A stretch of DNA of 64,000 bases from Roseovarius sp. EL26 (GCF_900327775.1 NZ_OUMZ01000007.1:1475606-1539605), one strand, 5' to 3'; counted from the stretch's first letter, positions 27,087 to 36,938 are shown. Program-made: numbers and translations. Notes: generated by a model not told the origin, from the sequence alone.

Positions 27087-28622
27087 ATGAAAACCATTCG
27101 TACTCTTGCGACAGCAACGGCTATGGCACTGGCTTTGGCCACAACAGCACCCGCGCAGACGCTCACATTTGCATATGATGCTGATCCAGTTTCGCTGGAT
27201 CCACATGAGCAACTGTCTGGCGGCACACTGCAACTAAGCCATATGATCTTTGACCCGCTGGTACGCTGGAACAAAGATTTGGGTTTTGATGCCCGCCTTG
27301 CAGAAAGCTGGGAACGTGTTGATGACACCACCGTTCGGTTCAAAATCCGCGAAGGTGTTAAATTCCACTCCGGTAACGACATGACATCCGAAGACGTCGT
27401 GTACACCATTGAGCGCCTGCAATCTTCACCTGACTTCAAAGGTATCTTTGCAGCATGGACATCCGTCACCGCTGTTGATGACTATACAGTTGAGGTGAAA
27501 ACTGATGGTCCAAACCCGTTGGTTCTGCACACGGCAACTTATGTCTTCCCGATGGACAAGAAGTTCTATGAAGGACAAGACGAGATCGTCAAACACGGTG
27601 ACAGCTTTGCTTCAAGCAATGTCTCTGGCACCGGCCCCTTCACCATCACCGAACGTGAGCAAGGTGTGAAGGTCGTGTTTGAGCGCAACGCAGACTATTG
27701 GGACACCAACAGCCCGGGCAACGTTCAGACTGCGATCATGACGCCAATTAAAGAGGCCCCGACACGTGTTGCGGCGCTGCTGTCAGGCGACGTTGACTTT
27801 ATTGCCCCGGTACCACCAACGGATCTGGCGCGCATTGACGAAAATGAAGGCACTAAACTGGTCACCATGAGCGGTACACGCATCATCACACTGCAGCTGA
27901 ACCAGCAGCGTAACGAAGCGCTGGCCAACCCACAGGTGCGTATGGCGATGGTTCACGCCATCAACAACGAAGGCATTGTGAAAAAGATCATGAAGGGCTT
28001 TGGTACCGCAGCGGCGCAGCAATCGCCTAAGGGTTATCTGGGTTACAATGAAAGCCTGACGCCACGCTATGATATCGAAAAAGCACAAGCGCTGATGGCT
28101 GAAGCAGGCTATGCTGATGGTTTCGACGCCACAATGATGTGCCCCAACAACCGCTACGTCAACGACTTCAAAATCTGTGAAGCTTCTGCCGCAATGCTGG
28201 CCAAGATCGGTATCAACATTGATCTGACCACCATGCCCAAAGCGCAATACTGGCCCAAGTTCGATGAACGCGCCGCTGACATCATGATGATCGGCTGGCA
28301 CTCTGACACCGAAGACAGCGCCAACTTCAACGAGTTCCTGACCATGACACCGGATGAAGAAACCGGCCGTGGTCAGTACAACTCGGGCAACTACTCGAAC
28401 GCGAAAGTGGACGAGCTGACAATCGCATCGCTGACAGAAACAGACGAGGCCAAACGTGCCGAAATGCTTCAGGAAGCTGAGCAAATCATGCACGACGAAG
28501 CGGCCTTTGTTCCGCTGCACTGGCAAGATCTGGCCTGGGCAGCAGGCAGCAATGTCGACATCGAGGCGGTTCTCAACGTGATGAACTTCCCTTATCTCGG
28601 CGATTTGGTCGTCAACGAGTAA
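27087..28622 (+). CDS. Periplasmic peptide/oligopeptide-binding protein (SBP family 5)
   Basis: 511 aa. Sec signal peptide at residues 1-23 (ATATAMALALATTAPAQ, cleavage after AQ), then the DppA/OppA-type fold with the family signature MIFDPLVRWNKDLGFDARLAESWE and TVRFKIREGVKFHSG. Captures di- or oligopeptides (or related compounds) in the periplasm for the permease encoded next. The ATG at 27087 is fixed by AGGGAG 6-11 nt upstream and by the signal peptide; the longer open frame upstream is non-coding leader. First gene of a five-gene transporter operon. Confidence 0.93.
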   Translation: MKTIRTLATATAMALALATTAPAQTLTFAYDADPVSLDPHEQLSGGTLQLSHMIFDPLVRWNKDLGFDARLAESWERVDDTTVRFKIREGVKFHSGNDMTSEDVVYTIERLQSSPDFKGIFAAWTSVTAVDDYTVEVKTDGPNPLVLHTATYVFPMDKKFYEGQDEIVKHGDSFASSNVSGTGPFTITEREQGVKVVFERNADYWDTNSPGNVQTAIMTPIKEAPTRVAALLSGDVDFIAPVPPTDLARIDENEGTKLVTMSGTRIITLQLNQQRNEALANPQVRMAMVHAINNEGIVKKIMKGFGTAAAQQSPKGYLGYNESLTPRYDIEKAQALMAEAGYADGFDATMMCPNNRYVNDFKICEASAAMLAKIGINIDLTTMPKAQYWPKFDERAADIMMIGWHSDTEDSANFNEFLTMTPDEETGRGQYNSGNYSNAKVDELTIASLTETDEAKRAEMLQEAEQIMHDEAAFVPLHWQDLAWAAGSNVDIEAVLNVMNFPYLGDLVVNE

Positions 28623-28633
28623 ACCCACATACA

Positions 28634-28664
28634 GGCGGGCCGCGATAGCGTGGCCCGCCTTATT
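28634..28664 (+). other. Intercistronic hairpin after the binding-protein gene
   Basis: GGCGGGCC (28634-28641) and GGCCCGCC (28652-28659) form an 8-bp GC stem with a 10-nt loop, then TTATTCT. It lies between the binding protein and permease genes, where partial terminators or RNase barriers commonly keep binding-protein levels above those of the membrane subunits. Confidence 0.65.
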
Positions 28665-28687
28665 CTGCCAGCATTCTGCCAGGTCCC

Positions 28688-29674
28688 ATGCATATCCTAG
28701 CTTTCCTTATCCGCCGCGCCATTCAGGCCGTGATCGTGATGTTTGTCATCTCGCTCATCGGTTTTTCCATTCAGGGCAACCTTGGTGACCCATTGCGCGA
28801 ACTTGTCGGGCAATCTGTATCAGAAGCCGAACGCCAAATCCTACGTGATGAACTTGGGTTGAATGACCCCTTTCTTGCTCAATACGGCCGCTTCATGGGC
28901 AATGCCTTGCAAGGTGATCTGGGCACATCGTATTTCTTCAAACGCCCCGCTATCGATGTCATATTGGACAAATTCCCCGCGACGTTCGAGCTAGTGTTGG
29001 GGGCAACCATCATATTCCTCGCGGTTTCGATCCCGGCCGGTATCTACTGTGCGATCAACCGAAGCAGTTGGCTGGCGCGCATCATTATGACCGGTTCGAT
29101 CGTCGGCATTTCCGTCCCTGTCTTCCTGACCGCCATTTTCCTGCAATGGATATTCGCGGTCGAACTTGGCTGGCTGCCTTCCTCTGGCCGAGGCGATACG
29201 CTGACGTTGCCCTGGGGCTGGGATACCGGCCTGCTAACGCTTGATGGGCTGTCACATCTTGTACTGCCCTCCATCACACTGTCATCAATCATGCTTCCGC
29301 TCTTCATTCGCCTGATCCGGGCTGAGATGATGGAAACCATGGGCACCGATTACGTGCGATTTGCTCGTGCCAAAGGCCTTAGAACCCGGCGCGTGCGCTA
29401 TGTTCACGCCTTCCGCAACACCCTACTGCCGGTGGTCACTGTGGGTGGCCTGATGATCGGGACACTCATTGCCTATACTATCCTGACCGAGACTGTTTTC
29501 CAGTGGCCCGGAATGGGCTTCATGTTCCTAGAGGCCATTAACCGCGTCGATACCCCGCTAATCATCGCCTACATCATCATGGTCGGGCTGATTTTTGTTG
29601 TGGTGAATACCATCGTTGATTTTGTCTACACGCTGATCAATCCGATGGTGAAACTGCCGGGAGCGACATCATGA
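28688..29674 (+). CDS. Peptide ABC transporter permease (DppB-type)
   Basis: 328 aa, six membrane helices. Begins with HILAFLIRRAIQAVIVMFVISLIGF, the usual first helix, and has the EAA loop DYVRFARAKGLRTRRVRYVHAFRNTLLPV that contacts the ATPase. Inner-membrane half of the peptide importer together with the next gene. Its stop overlaps the following ATG (ATGA, 29671-29674). Confidence 0.92.
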   Translation: MHILAFLIRRAIQAVIVMFVISLIGFSIQGNLGDPLRELVGQSVSEAERQILRDELGLNDPFLAQYGRFMGNALQGDLGTSYFFKRPAIDVILDKFPATFELVLGATIIFLAVSIPAGIYCAINRSSWLARIIMTGSIVGISVPVFLTAIFLQWIFAVELGWLPSSGRGDTLTLPWGWDTGLLTLDGLSHLVLPSITLSSIMLPLFIRLIRAEMMETMGTDYVRFARAKGLRTRRVRYVHAFRNTLLPVVTVGGLMIGTLIAYTILTETVFQWPGMGFMFLEAINRVDTPLIIAYIIMVGLIFVVVNTIVDFVYTLINPMVKLPGATS

Positions 29675-30579
29675 TCACTTGGCGTTCCCTCCTGAAAAAA
29701 CTTCTGGCAGATCCTGTGGCGATTTGTTCTGCTATTGTCCTGCTGTTTCTGGTTTTGATGGCAGTTCTTGCACCCTTCGTTGCCCCGCAGAACCCCTATG
29801 ACTTGATGCAGATCGACATCATGGACAGCGAACTGCCACCCAGCTGGTATAGTGAAGGCGAAGCACGGTTCCCACTGGGCACCGACGAGCAAGGCCGCGG
29901 TATCCTGTCGACTATCATGTATGGCACCGGAATTTCACTACTGATCGGCATCGGCGCCGTCATCGTACAGGCCATTCTTGGTGTCACCTTGGGCCTGATC
30001 GCGGGCTACAGAGGGGGCTGGATTGATGCCTTCCTGATGCGTCTGGCTGACATTCAAATGTCGCTCTCAACCCTGATGATTGCGATCATTGTGCTGGCCA
30101 TATTCAGCGCCACCTTTGATGCCAATGTCTATGCCGACTATGCCATATTCATGCTGATCGTAATCATCGGTATTGCCGAATGGCCCAAATACGCGAGAAC
30201 TGTGCGCTCATCTGTCTTAGGTGAAAAGAACAAGGAATATGTCGATGCCGCCCGCGTTATCGGCCTGCCCGCGCGCAAGGTTATGTGGAAACATATTCTA
30301 CCCAACACCATGACGCCGGTTTTGGTGATTTCCACCATTCAGGTGGCCGAGGCAATCATGACCGAGGCCGCGCTATCGTTCCTTGGCCTTGGCATGCCAG
30401 TAGACAAACCCTCTCTCGGCTCGCTGATCCGCTCAGGGTATGAGCTGATCTTCTCAGGCAGCTGGTGGATCACATTCTACCCGGCAATGGTACTGATCGC
30501 GCTCATTCTGGCACTGAACCTGCTGGGGGACTGGCTGCGCGATGTGCTCAATCCGAAACTGCGTCGGGGGGATGACTGA
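29671..30579 (+). CDS. Peptide ABC transporter permease (DppC-type)
   Basis: 302 aa, six membrane helices with the extended N-terminal OppC_N helix and the periplasmic FPLGTDEQGRGILSTIMYGTG segment that marks DppC/OppC. EAA loop: EYVDAARVIGLPARKVMWKHILPN. Pairs with the upstream permease. Overlaps both neighbours by 1-4 bases, so translation is coupled. Confidence 0.92.
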   Translation: MITWRSLLKKLLADPVAICSAIVLLFLVLMAVLAPFVAPQNPYDLMQIDIMDSELPPSWYSEGEARFPLGTDEQGRGILSTIMYGTGISLLIGIGAVIVQAILGVTLGLIAGYRGGWIDAFLMRLADIQMSLSTLMIAIIVLAIFSATFDANVYADYAIFMLIVIIGIAEWPKYARTVRSSVLGEKNKEYVDAARVIGLPARKVMWKHILPNTMTPVLVISTIQVAEAIMTEAALSFLGLGMPVDKPSLGSLIRSGYELIFSGSWWITFYPAMVLIALILALNLLGDWLRDVLNPKLRRGDD

Positions 30580-31547
30580 TGGCGATGCTAGAAGTACGCG
30601 ACCTGCATGTCGCCTTTCCGCGTGGCAAACATGACTGGATCGAGGCTCTGCGCGGTGTCGATCTGACCTTGGAAAAAGGTGAACGCTTGGGCGTCGTCGG
30701 CGAATCCGGTGCTGGGAAATCAATGCTGGCCTTTGCGATTTTGAATCTGATCGCAGAACCGGGGCGCATTTCACAAGGGTCGATCCGCTTTGAAGGCGAC
30801 AATCTACTAGATCTGAGCGAGCGCCAGATTCGAGGTATTCGCGGCAATCGGATTTCGATGATCTTTCAGGACCCCATGGTCACGCTGAACCCGGTTCTCA
30901 GCATCGGCACGCAGATGATTGAAACGTTACAAGCGCATCGCAAGATCTCTAAGAAGGACGCTCACAAGCTCTGTGTCGACAAACTCAATCTGGTTGCCAT
31001 TCCGTCCGCTGAGACGCGTATGGATGCTTACCCGCATGAGCTGTCAGGTGGCTTGCGTCAACGAGTGGTGATCGCCATCGCCCTGCTGACAGATCCAGAA
31101 TTGATTATCGCGGATGAACCCACAACCGCACTGGATGTCACCATTCAGGCCGAGATCATGGCGCTGATCCTCAAGCTGTGCCGTGAAAACGATGTGGCCT
31201 TGATTCTGATCACCCATGACTTGGGCGTTGTGGCTGAGGTGACCGAACGGCTGATGATCATGTACGCAGGTAAATGTGTGGAAACCGGGCGTACGCGCGA
31301 CATCATCGACGGGCCGTCGCATCCCTACACCAGTGGATTACTCAAGGCCCTGCCACAAAATGCCAGTCGTGGCAGTAAGCTCTATCAGATCCCCGGCTCA
31401 ATGCCGCCCATTACCGCGTTGCCCACCGGCTGCGCCTATCATCCGCGATGTGAACTTGCCTCTGATCGTTGCAGAGGTGGCGCTCCGGACATGGTAGATG
31501 GTGTCGCCTGTTATACCCCGCTTAAACTGCCTGAGGTCCAATCATGA
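30579..31547 (+). CDS. Peptide ABC transporter ATP-binding protein (DppD-type)
   Basis: 322 aa. Walker A GESGAGKS near residue 46, signature LSGGLRQR near residue 153, Walker B LIIADEPTTALD, switch His in ITHDLG. The C-terminal oligo_HPY region carries GCAYHPRCELASDRC with the cysteines that bind an Fe-S cluster in DppD-type ATPases. Powers the transporter jointly with the next gene, which it overlaps by ATGA. Confidence 0.92.
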   Translation: MAMLEVRDLHVAFPRGKHDWIEALRGVDLTLEKGERLGVVGESGAGKSMLAFAILNLIAEPGRISQGSIRFEGDNLLDLSERQIRGIRGNRISMIFQDPMVTLNPVLSIGTQMIETLQAHRKISKKDAHKLCVDKLNLVAIPSAETRMDAYPHELSGGLRQRVVIAIALLTDPELIIADEPTTALDVTIQAEIMALILKLCRENDVALILITHDLGVVAEVTERLMIMYAGKCVETGRTRDIIDGPSHPYTSGLLKALPQNASRGSKLYQIPGSMPPITALPTGCAYHPRCELASDRCRGGAPDMVDGVACYTPLKLPEVQS

Positions 31548-32530
31548 CCAAACCGATTGTTGAGACCCCAATTGTGGAAACCAAGGGTTTAGAAGTTCGC
31601 TTTCCCTTACCGACCCACTTTTTGAGCCGGGAAAAGCCAATCCTGCACGCATTGAATTCAGTGGATATTACAATTCGGCCTGGTGAAAGCTTTTGCGTTG
31701 TCGGCGAATCCGGTTGTGGCAAAACCACCCTTGGCCGGGCCATCATAGGTCTGCAGACACCAAGTGCGGGTGAAGTTTACTTTCAGGATCAACGCATAGA
31801 TCAGATGGATGAAGCCACGCGCAAGCCCATCCGGCGCGATATGCAGATGGTGTTTCAAAATCCTTATGCGTCACTCAACCCACGACGCAATGTGTTTGAA
31901 ACACTGGCCGAACCCATTCGCCACCTGATGCCTGAAAAGTCCGAGGCCGAAGTAAAAGAACAGGTCGATGCCGTTCTAAGCGCTACTGGTTGCGACCTCA
32001 GTTGGCAACGTCGCCTGCCGCATGAGTTTTCCGGCGGGCAACGTCAACGTATCGCCATTGCTCGCGCCCTGGTAACCAACCCCGCGTTTATCGTCGCTGA
32101 TGAGCCTATTTCGGCGCTGGACGTATCAATCCAAGCGCAAATCCTGAACCTACTGACAGATTTGCAGGCCGAGCGGGGGCTGACCTATCTTTTCATCACC
32201 CATGATTTGTCCGTCGTCGAACACTTTGGCACCCGTGTAGCGGTGATGTATCTGGGCAGTGTGATGGAGCTGGCTACAGCAGAAGATCTCTTTGCGACGC
32301 CTAAACATCCCTATACGCGCCTCTTGTTAGAGGCGATCCCCAAGCTTGACGGCGGATCCTTTGATAAGCCGCGTACCCCGGGTGAACTTCCTGACCCGGT
32401 CAATCTGCCGCCGGGCTGTCCGTTTGCGCCACGCTGTCCATTGGCCGATGCACAATGCAGATCCGAACGCCCTGCCCTGCGCTTGTTGCCGGACAGTGGC
32501 ACGCAGGTGGCCTGCCATCACGCGGATTAA
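31544..32530 (+). CDS. Peptide ABC transporter ATP-binding protein (DppF-type)
   Basis: 328 aa. Walker A GESGCGKTT, signature FSGGQRQR, Walker B FIVADEPISALD, switch ITHDLS, and a C-terminal oligo_HPY segment CPFAPRCPLADAQC with a Cys cluster. Second ATPase of the heterodimeric peptide importer and last gene of the operon. No clear terminator follows; the next gene is 118 bp downstream and has its own candidate regulatory boxes. Confidence 0.92.
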   Translation: MTKPIVETPIVETKGLEVRFPLPTHFLSREKPILHALNSVDITIRPGESFCVVGESGCGKTTLGRAIIGLQTPSAGEVYFQDQRIDQMDEATRKPIRRDMQMVFQNPYASLNPRRNVFETLAEPIRHLMPEKSEAEVKEQVDAVLSATGCDLSWQRRLPHEFSGGQRQRIAIARALVTNPAFIVADEPISALDVSIQAQILNLLTDLQAERGLTYLFITHDLSVVEHFGTRVAVMYLGSVMELATAEDLFATPKHPYTRLLLEAIPKLDGGSFDKPRTPGELPDPVNLPPGCPFAPRCPLADAQCRSERPALRLLPDSGTQVACHHAD

Positions 32531-32556
32531 GGCATATACCCGTACCGATACAGGCC

Positions 32557-32605
32557 TGAAACAAACGAAACTCTGACTTACACAACGCGCAATCGGGTTG
32601 AAACA
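32557..32605. promoter_or_regulatory. TGAAACA boxes upstream of the DMT exporter gene
   Basis: TGAAACAAA-CGAAACTCT at 32557-32574 (two half-sites 9 bp apart) and TGAAACA at 32599-32605, that is 43-92 bp before the exporter ATG. The same heptamer recurs in front of cysK-grx and of the small ORFs at 40113, suggesting one regulator. The binding factor is not known. Confidence 0.45.
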
Positions 32606-32648
32606 CCGGGTTCCTAGGTTCCTTGCATCAAGGAAATCGAGGCCCGCC

Positions 32649-33749
32649 ATGTGCACCCCATCAAAAACCCGTTTTAACGCCACTGAAAGCCCTACAGTCG
32701 TCGGCCGCATGCCAATCCGCATCGGATTGCTCTGCGCATGGGTTGCGGTGCTGTGCTATGCGGCGGCCAATTCAATTGCCAGCCATTTGGTAAGTGTCGG
32801 ACAGGCCAACCCAATGCCTGACGGCCGCAACGCAATTACATTTGCCAACCTGTTTGTGCTCAGTTCATTAATCTCACTGGTGCCAATGGCCTTTTTGTTC
32901 AGGGCGGATCTGACCCGCAATAACCTGCGCAAGCTGGCGTTGAATGACTGGTTCTTATTGACGGTCTCTGCACTGATTTCGTCGGCACTGACGCCGGGGC
33001 TGTTTTTCTTTGCTCTGGAACACTCCAGCGTCACGAATGTGGTGATGATCGGTCGGATTGAGCCCCCCTTATTTTTGATGGCAGCCAGCCTGTTTCTTAA
33101 GGAACGCTTTGAAAAGAAAGCCCTGATTGCCGGTCTTGTCGCTTTGCTGGGTGCGTTGGTTATGATCGGGTTTTGTGACACGGTTAGACTTGGCCCCGGC
33201 GAATGGGCCGCCTTTGCTGCAACTTTGTCATTCATGAGCTCAACTCTGTTGGCGCGCAAGGTTCTTAAAACCCTACCAATGGGCATTTTTGCGAGCATCC
33301 GAACGGTTCTGGGCGTCAGTTTCTATGTGATCTTCGTTTGTGTCGTACAGGGGCCAGATCAGTTTCGGGGCCTACTGTCCCCCATCTTGCTCAAACAGGT
33401 TTGGATCTATGCCATCGTCGTCTTTGTAATCGGTCAGATCGCTTGGAACATGGCCTTGAAACACGCTAAACCCAGCGAGATTTCTCTGGCGACATCGTTC
33501 TCACCAGTGGCGGGCGTTGTCTTTGCAATGACGTTGCTGGGCGAGCATCCCGGTTCAGGACTAATACCCGGGGCAGTTCTTATCTTGCTGGCAATCTACA
33601 TCGGTCAGTGCAAGCGCCCTATTCCGGGCAGGCTCAAGGTAGTATGGGCAAGCCGCCCGACCTACAGCCATAGTGATATCGCACAAGTACTGGTCCCTGT
33701 CGCTGCATTTCCAGGGTTGTCCTCCAAAGGTTACAATGGACAATTCTAA
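32649..33749 (+). CDS. DMT-superfamily (EamA) transporter
   Basis: 366 aa. About ten membrane helices in two EamA repeats, the first starting at LLCAWVAVLCYAAANSIASHL; a hydrophilic C-terminal tail of about 45 residues follows the last helix. AGGAAATCGAGG upstream supports the ATG at 32649; MPIRIG at 32709 is an alternative start. Substrate unknown. Its promoter region carries the TGAAACA boxes also found before cysK-grx, so it may export a product or intermediate of that locus; that is inference. Confidence 0.85.
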   Translation: MCTPSKTRFNATESPTVVGRMPIRIGLLCAWVAVLCYAAANSIASHLVSVGQANPMPDGRNAITFANLFVLSSLISLVPMAFLFRADLTRNNLRKLALNDWFLLTVSALISSALTPGLFFFALEHSSVTNVVMIGRIEPPLFLMAASLFLKERFEKKALIAGLVALLGALVMIGFCDTVRLGPGEWAAFAATLSFMSSTLLARKVLKTLPMGIFASIRTVLGVSFYVIFVCVVQGPDQFRGLLSPILLKQVWIYAIVVFVIGQIAWNMALKHAKPSEISLATSFSPVAGVVFAMTLLGEHPGSGLIPGAVLILLAIYIGQCKRPIPGRLKVVWASRPTYSHSDIAQVLVPVAAFPGLSSKGYNGQF

Positions 33750-33818
33750 CAATTGCAAGCTCTCAGAACACTTGGCGACCTTCTCTGAAAACGGCGCAAC
33801 CGCTGGGCACGACATGTT

Positions 33819-34529
33819 TCAATCCGGATCGTAGATGTAGCCAATACCGCGTACAGTTTTGATGATCTGAGGCTTTTGGGGATTACTTTCAATCTTGCGA
33901 CGCAGGCGTGAAATACGAATATCGATGCTGCGATCAAACGGGTCCCAAGATCGGTCATGTGCCTGCTCTAATATTTGGTCCCGGTTCAGAACCCGCCCAC
34001 GATTGCGGGCAAACAAAGCCAGCAAGTTGAATTCCATCGCGGTCAATGGCACATCCTGCCCTTCGGCATCCCGCAATTTGGCCCCTGTCAAATCAAGCGT
34101 GAATGCCCCAAACGGCGCACTTTCCGGTGCATCTTGTTGTGGGGTTTGTGGTGCTGGTTCAGATTGACGACGCAGGACAGCTTTGATCCGGGCCTCCAAC
34201 TCGCGTAAGTCCACGGGTTTGGCCAGATAATCATCTGCTCCCATTTCAAGCCCGACAATCTTGTCGATCACCTCACCCGCGGCGGTCAGCATCACCACAG
34301 GCACCTGATTACTGTTTCGCAAACCACGCAAGGTGGTCAGACCATCCTCTCCGGGCATGTTAATATCTAGTAAAATAAGATCAATCGCGTGGCGATCTAT
34401 GGCGGCTCGTAATTCATCGCTGTTTCCCGCGGCCACAATGGAAAAGCCGCGCTTGGACAGATACTCTTGTAGCATCTCACGCACATCTGGTTCATCATCA
34501 CAGACGAGAATGGTCGCCGTTGTCATCAT
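33819..34529 (-). CDS. OmpR-family response regulator
   Basis: 236 aa. Receiver domain at residues 6-118 with the acidic pair DDE, phospho-acceptor Asp in LILLDINMPG, Thr in VVMLTAAG and Lys in YLAKPVD; C-terminal winged-helix Trans_reg_C domain (LTAMEFNLLALFARNRGRVLNR, DIRISRLRRKIE). Its ATG overlaps the stop of the upstream hybrid kinase, so the two form one operon and a cognate pair. OmpR-type proteins bind phased direct repeats, which makes it the first candidate for recognising the TGAAACA boxes in this locus (inference). Confidence 0.92.
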   Translation of the reverse strand: MMTTATILVCDDEPDVREMLQEYLSKRGFSIVAAGNSDELRAAIDRHAIDLILLDINMPGEDGLTTLRGLRNSNQVPVVMLTAAGEVIDKIVGLEMGADDYLAKPVDLRELEARIKAVLRRQSEPAPQTPQQDAPESAPFGAFTLDLTGAKLRDAEGQDVPLTAMEFNLLALFARNRGRVLNRDQILEQAHDRSWDPFDRSIDIRISRLRRKIESNPQKPQIIKTVRGIGYIYDPD

Positions 34530-36760
34530 TGCGCTCCCTCTGCAATCAGCTCGCTTACAAACGCCCGTAATTCTTTCGGGGACACGGGTTTTTCAATGCA
34601 GGGGCGTTGTGCATCTCTAAGAAACGTTTGCGACGCCCGCCCCATCGTATCACCTGTTACAAATGCAATTTTATCAACCATATCAGGAAATTCTGTTTGG
34701 ATCGTTTCAAAAAAACCACGACCATCCAACTGTGGCATATTCAAATCACTAAGGATCAGGCCATAATCATGCTTGCTCAGGCTTTCGATGGCACGTTCAG
34801 CCTGATTGAAAACATCCACCTGATAGCCTGCGCGCGTCAAAATCTCAGCATTCAACTCGGCTACGTCTTCTTCATCATCGACGATTAAAACCCTGATAAA
34901 GGGCTGTGCTTGGCCTGTCGCCCGCTCTGTGCTTTCAGATGTTGACCCAGCGGCCTGAACAGGCAGCTGAATATTGAACAATGAGCCACCATCTTGCTGA
35001 TCCGTCAGGGTGATTTGCCCACCGTGGGAACCAATGATCCGGTGACACAAGGCCAATCCGATGCCCGTCCCCTCGCCCACATCCTTGGTGGTGAAAAAGG
35101 GTTCAAAAATCCGGCTGCGTATATTCTTCGCAATCCCCGGCCCGTCGTCTTCTACCAAAATCTCAATCGCAGCACCATCTTGAGAAAGTCGCGTTTCAAG
35201 GGTGATCCGAGCGCCTTTGCCACTCTCATGAATCGCTTGCTCAGCATTTAGAATGAGGTTGATAATCACTTGTGTGATTTGATCTGGATCGGCGCAGATT
35301 TCTGGCAATTCCAAGGCCAGATCACATGTCATAGACAGGCCTTCGCCCGCATCGCCAAAACGCGCAACATCCATCGCCGTCTGTACGATCTCATTGATAT
35401 CGACGCATTGCATTTTCACCGGCTGCTGCCGGGCCATTGTCAGGAATGTTTTGACAATCCGGGAACAGCGCTCTGCGGCTGTGCTGATTTTATCAACCTG
35501 CCTCAAGATCTCAGGCTCGGTACAATCTTCGCGCAACATCAAAGAGTGACCAACCACCACCGACAGCGGATTGTTGAGCTCATGCGCGACACCGGCCAAT
35601 AGCTCACCCATCGCGGACATTTTATCATTTTGATATAGCTGATCCTGCTGCTGTGCCAACTCAGCCTCGATCCGCAGCTGCTCGGTCATGTCGCGCGTGT
35701 GCGATACGATAACATCCTCGCCGTTGTAAGGGATTATTCGCGCGGAAACTGCGCCCCAGAACTCTGCACCTTTGGCGTTGAAAAATTTGGCTTTGTATTC
35801 CTGAATAGAGCGTTGGTCGTTCAGCCGGGCCAGATAAGTCGCGCGTGCGTCCGGATCGACATAGAATTGCTTTGCGCTTTCCACTCGTCCAAATAACGCA
35901 ATGGTTTCCGGGCTGCTGAACAGAACCTCTCCAGTTCGGGCTCTGGTCATCTGAATAGGGGCGGGACAAGCCTCAAGTACATGACGGATCATCTCTTCAC
36001 GCTCGTGTTGGTCAGTCATATCAATGATCGCAGTAACCACATAGGTCTCGCCATCAAACGTGATCAACCTCCCCCATGATGTGGTCGGGCACAGCCGCCC
36101 CTGCGCGTTTCTCAATGTAATGCGATAGTCATCAACATGGCCCACTTGATGCAGCGTATCAACATAGTCCTGCCGGTCCTGCCGGTCGGCATAGTGCTCG
36201 AGTGCATTTTTGGTATCACCAAAAAACCTAACTGCCTCAGGCGAGCGGTAAAGAATATGCCCATCTTCCTGACGCGCCATGACCACAGCAACCGGGCTCG
36301 CCTCAAGTACAGTACGAAGAAGTGTTTCGCGTTCGTGCGTCGCAATCTCGGCCTGTCGTCTCTCGGTGATGTCGGTATTGGCCACCACGAATCCGTTGTT
36401 CTTGGTCGCGCTGAACTGCACCTCATAGACACATCCATTTGTCAGCTCGATCTCTAGGATCTGACCAATCGGCACATCGTTTTTCAACCGGCCAGCGATC
36501 CACTCGTCAACACGGCCCATGGCCTCACGATACTGCCCGCGTTCTGCGCCCGCACGTAGCAGATCCGACCACGACGCGCCGCGATCGATCAGATCACTAA
36601 TCAGTGGAAACATATCGACGTAACGCTGATTACAAGTCACCAGACGGTATTCAGAATCGTAAACAGCAATCCCTTCAGACAAAGCTTCAAGTGCATCCCA
36701 AACAAGATCAGCAGCGGCCGGGTTTCTGACAAACGATTTATTCGAGGTCTCTGATATCAT
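34526..36760 (-). CDS. Hybrid sensor histidine kinase, three PAS domains, HisKA, HATPase_c and receiver
   Basis: 744 aa from the ATG at 36760. Order: PAS (SEGIAVYDSEYRLVTCN), PAS (ASPVAVVMARQEDGHILYRSP), PAS (ACPAPIQMTRARTGEVLFSSP), HisKA with the phospho-His in GVAHELNNPLS, HATPase_c with EDDGPGI and GTGIGLALCH, and a C-terminal receiver with LILSDLNMPQLDG. No membrane segment, so it senses a cytoplasmic signal. An in-frame ATG at 36835 would add 25 residues, but neither start has a good SD and the longer one would swallow two TGTTTCA boxes. Paralogue of the kinase at 41996. Confidence 0.9.
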   Translation of the reverse strand: MISETSNKSFVRNPAAADLVWDALEALSEGIAVYDSEYRLVTCNQRYVDMFPLISDLIDRGASWSDLLRAGAERGQYREAMGRVDEWIAGRLKNDVPIGQILEIELTNGCVYEVQFSATKNNGFVVANTDITERRQAEIATHERETLLRTVLEASPVAVVMARQEDGHILYRSPEAVRFFGDTKNALEHYADRQDRQDYVDTLHQVGHVDDYRITLRNAQGRLCPTTSWGRLITFDGETYVVTAIIDMTDQHEREEMIRHVLEACPAPIQMTRARTGEVLFSSPETIALFGRVESAKQFYVDPDARATYLARLNDQRSIQEYKAKFFNAKGAEFWGAVSARIIPYNGEDVIVSHTRDMTEQLRIEAELAQQQDQLYQNDKMSAMGELLAGVAHELNNPLSVVVGHSLMLREDCTEPEILRQVDKISTAAERCSRIVKTFLTMARQQPVKMQCVDINEIVQTAMDVARFGDAGEGLSMTCDLALELPEICADPDQITQVIINLILNAEQAIHESGKGARITLETRLSQDGAAIEILVEDDGPGIAKNIRSRIFEPFFTTKDVGEGTGIGLALCHRIIGSHGGQITLTDQQDGGSLFNIQLPVQAAGSTSESTERATGQAQPFIRVLIVDDEEDVAELNAEILTRAGYQVDVFNQAERAIESLSKHDYGLILSDLNMPQLDGRGFFETIQTEFPDMVDKIAFVTGDTMGRASQTFLRDAQRPCIEKPVSPKELRAFVSELIAEGAQ

Positions 36761-36782
36761 GGCACCACATTTATCCGGCCAA

Positions 36783-36938
36783 TGTTTCAGCTGGTTTTCA
36801 GACCGGCACTGTTTTGTTTCAATTGTATCAGCCATGCCGCACAGAAAGTTCGGAACAACACCATCAAGTAATTGTTTTTAATGCAATTAATACAAAACTT
36901 CCAAAGAATGCAGATGTTTCAAGACTGAAACACGAAAC
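36783..36938. promoter_or_regulatory. TGTTTCA/TGAAACA boxes between hybrid kinase and cysK-grx
   Basis: TGTTTCA at 36783-36789 and 36815-36821, and a perfect dyad TGTTTCA-AGAC-TGAAACA at 36915-36932 followed by CGAAAC at 36933. The dyad lies about 100 bp before the cysK-grx ATG and the others 23-60 bp before the kinase ATG. It is the most symmetric copy of the motif in the locus. Confidence 0.5.

Noticed and set aside
33815..33821. Further TGTTTCA copy at the end of the response regulator gene
   Set aside because: It overlaps the stop of the regulator gene and is far from any start codon, so it is likely chance; not counted in the regulon.
36761..36835. Longer N-terminus of the hybrid kinase starting at 36835
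   Set aside because: Weak start context, extra residues outside any domain, and it would place two TGTTTCA boxes inside the coding region; not fully excluded.
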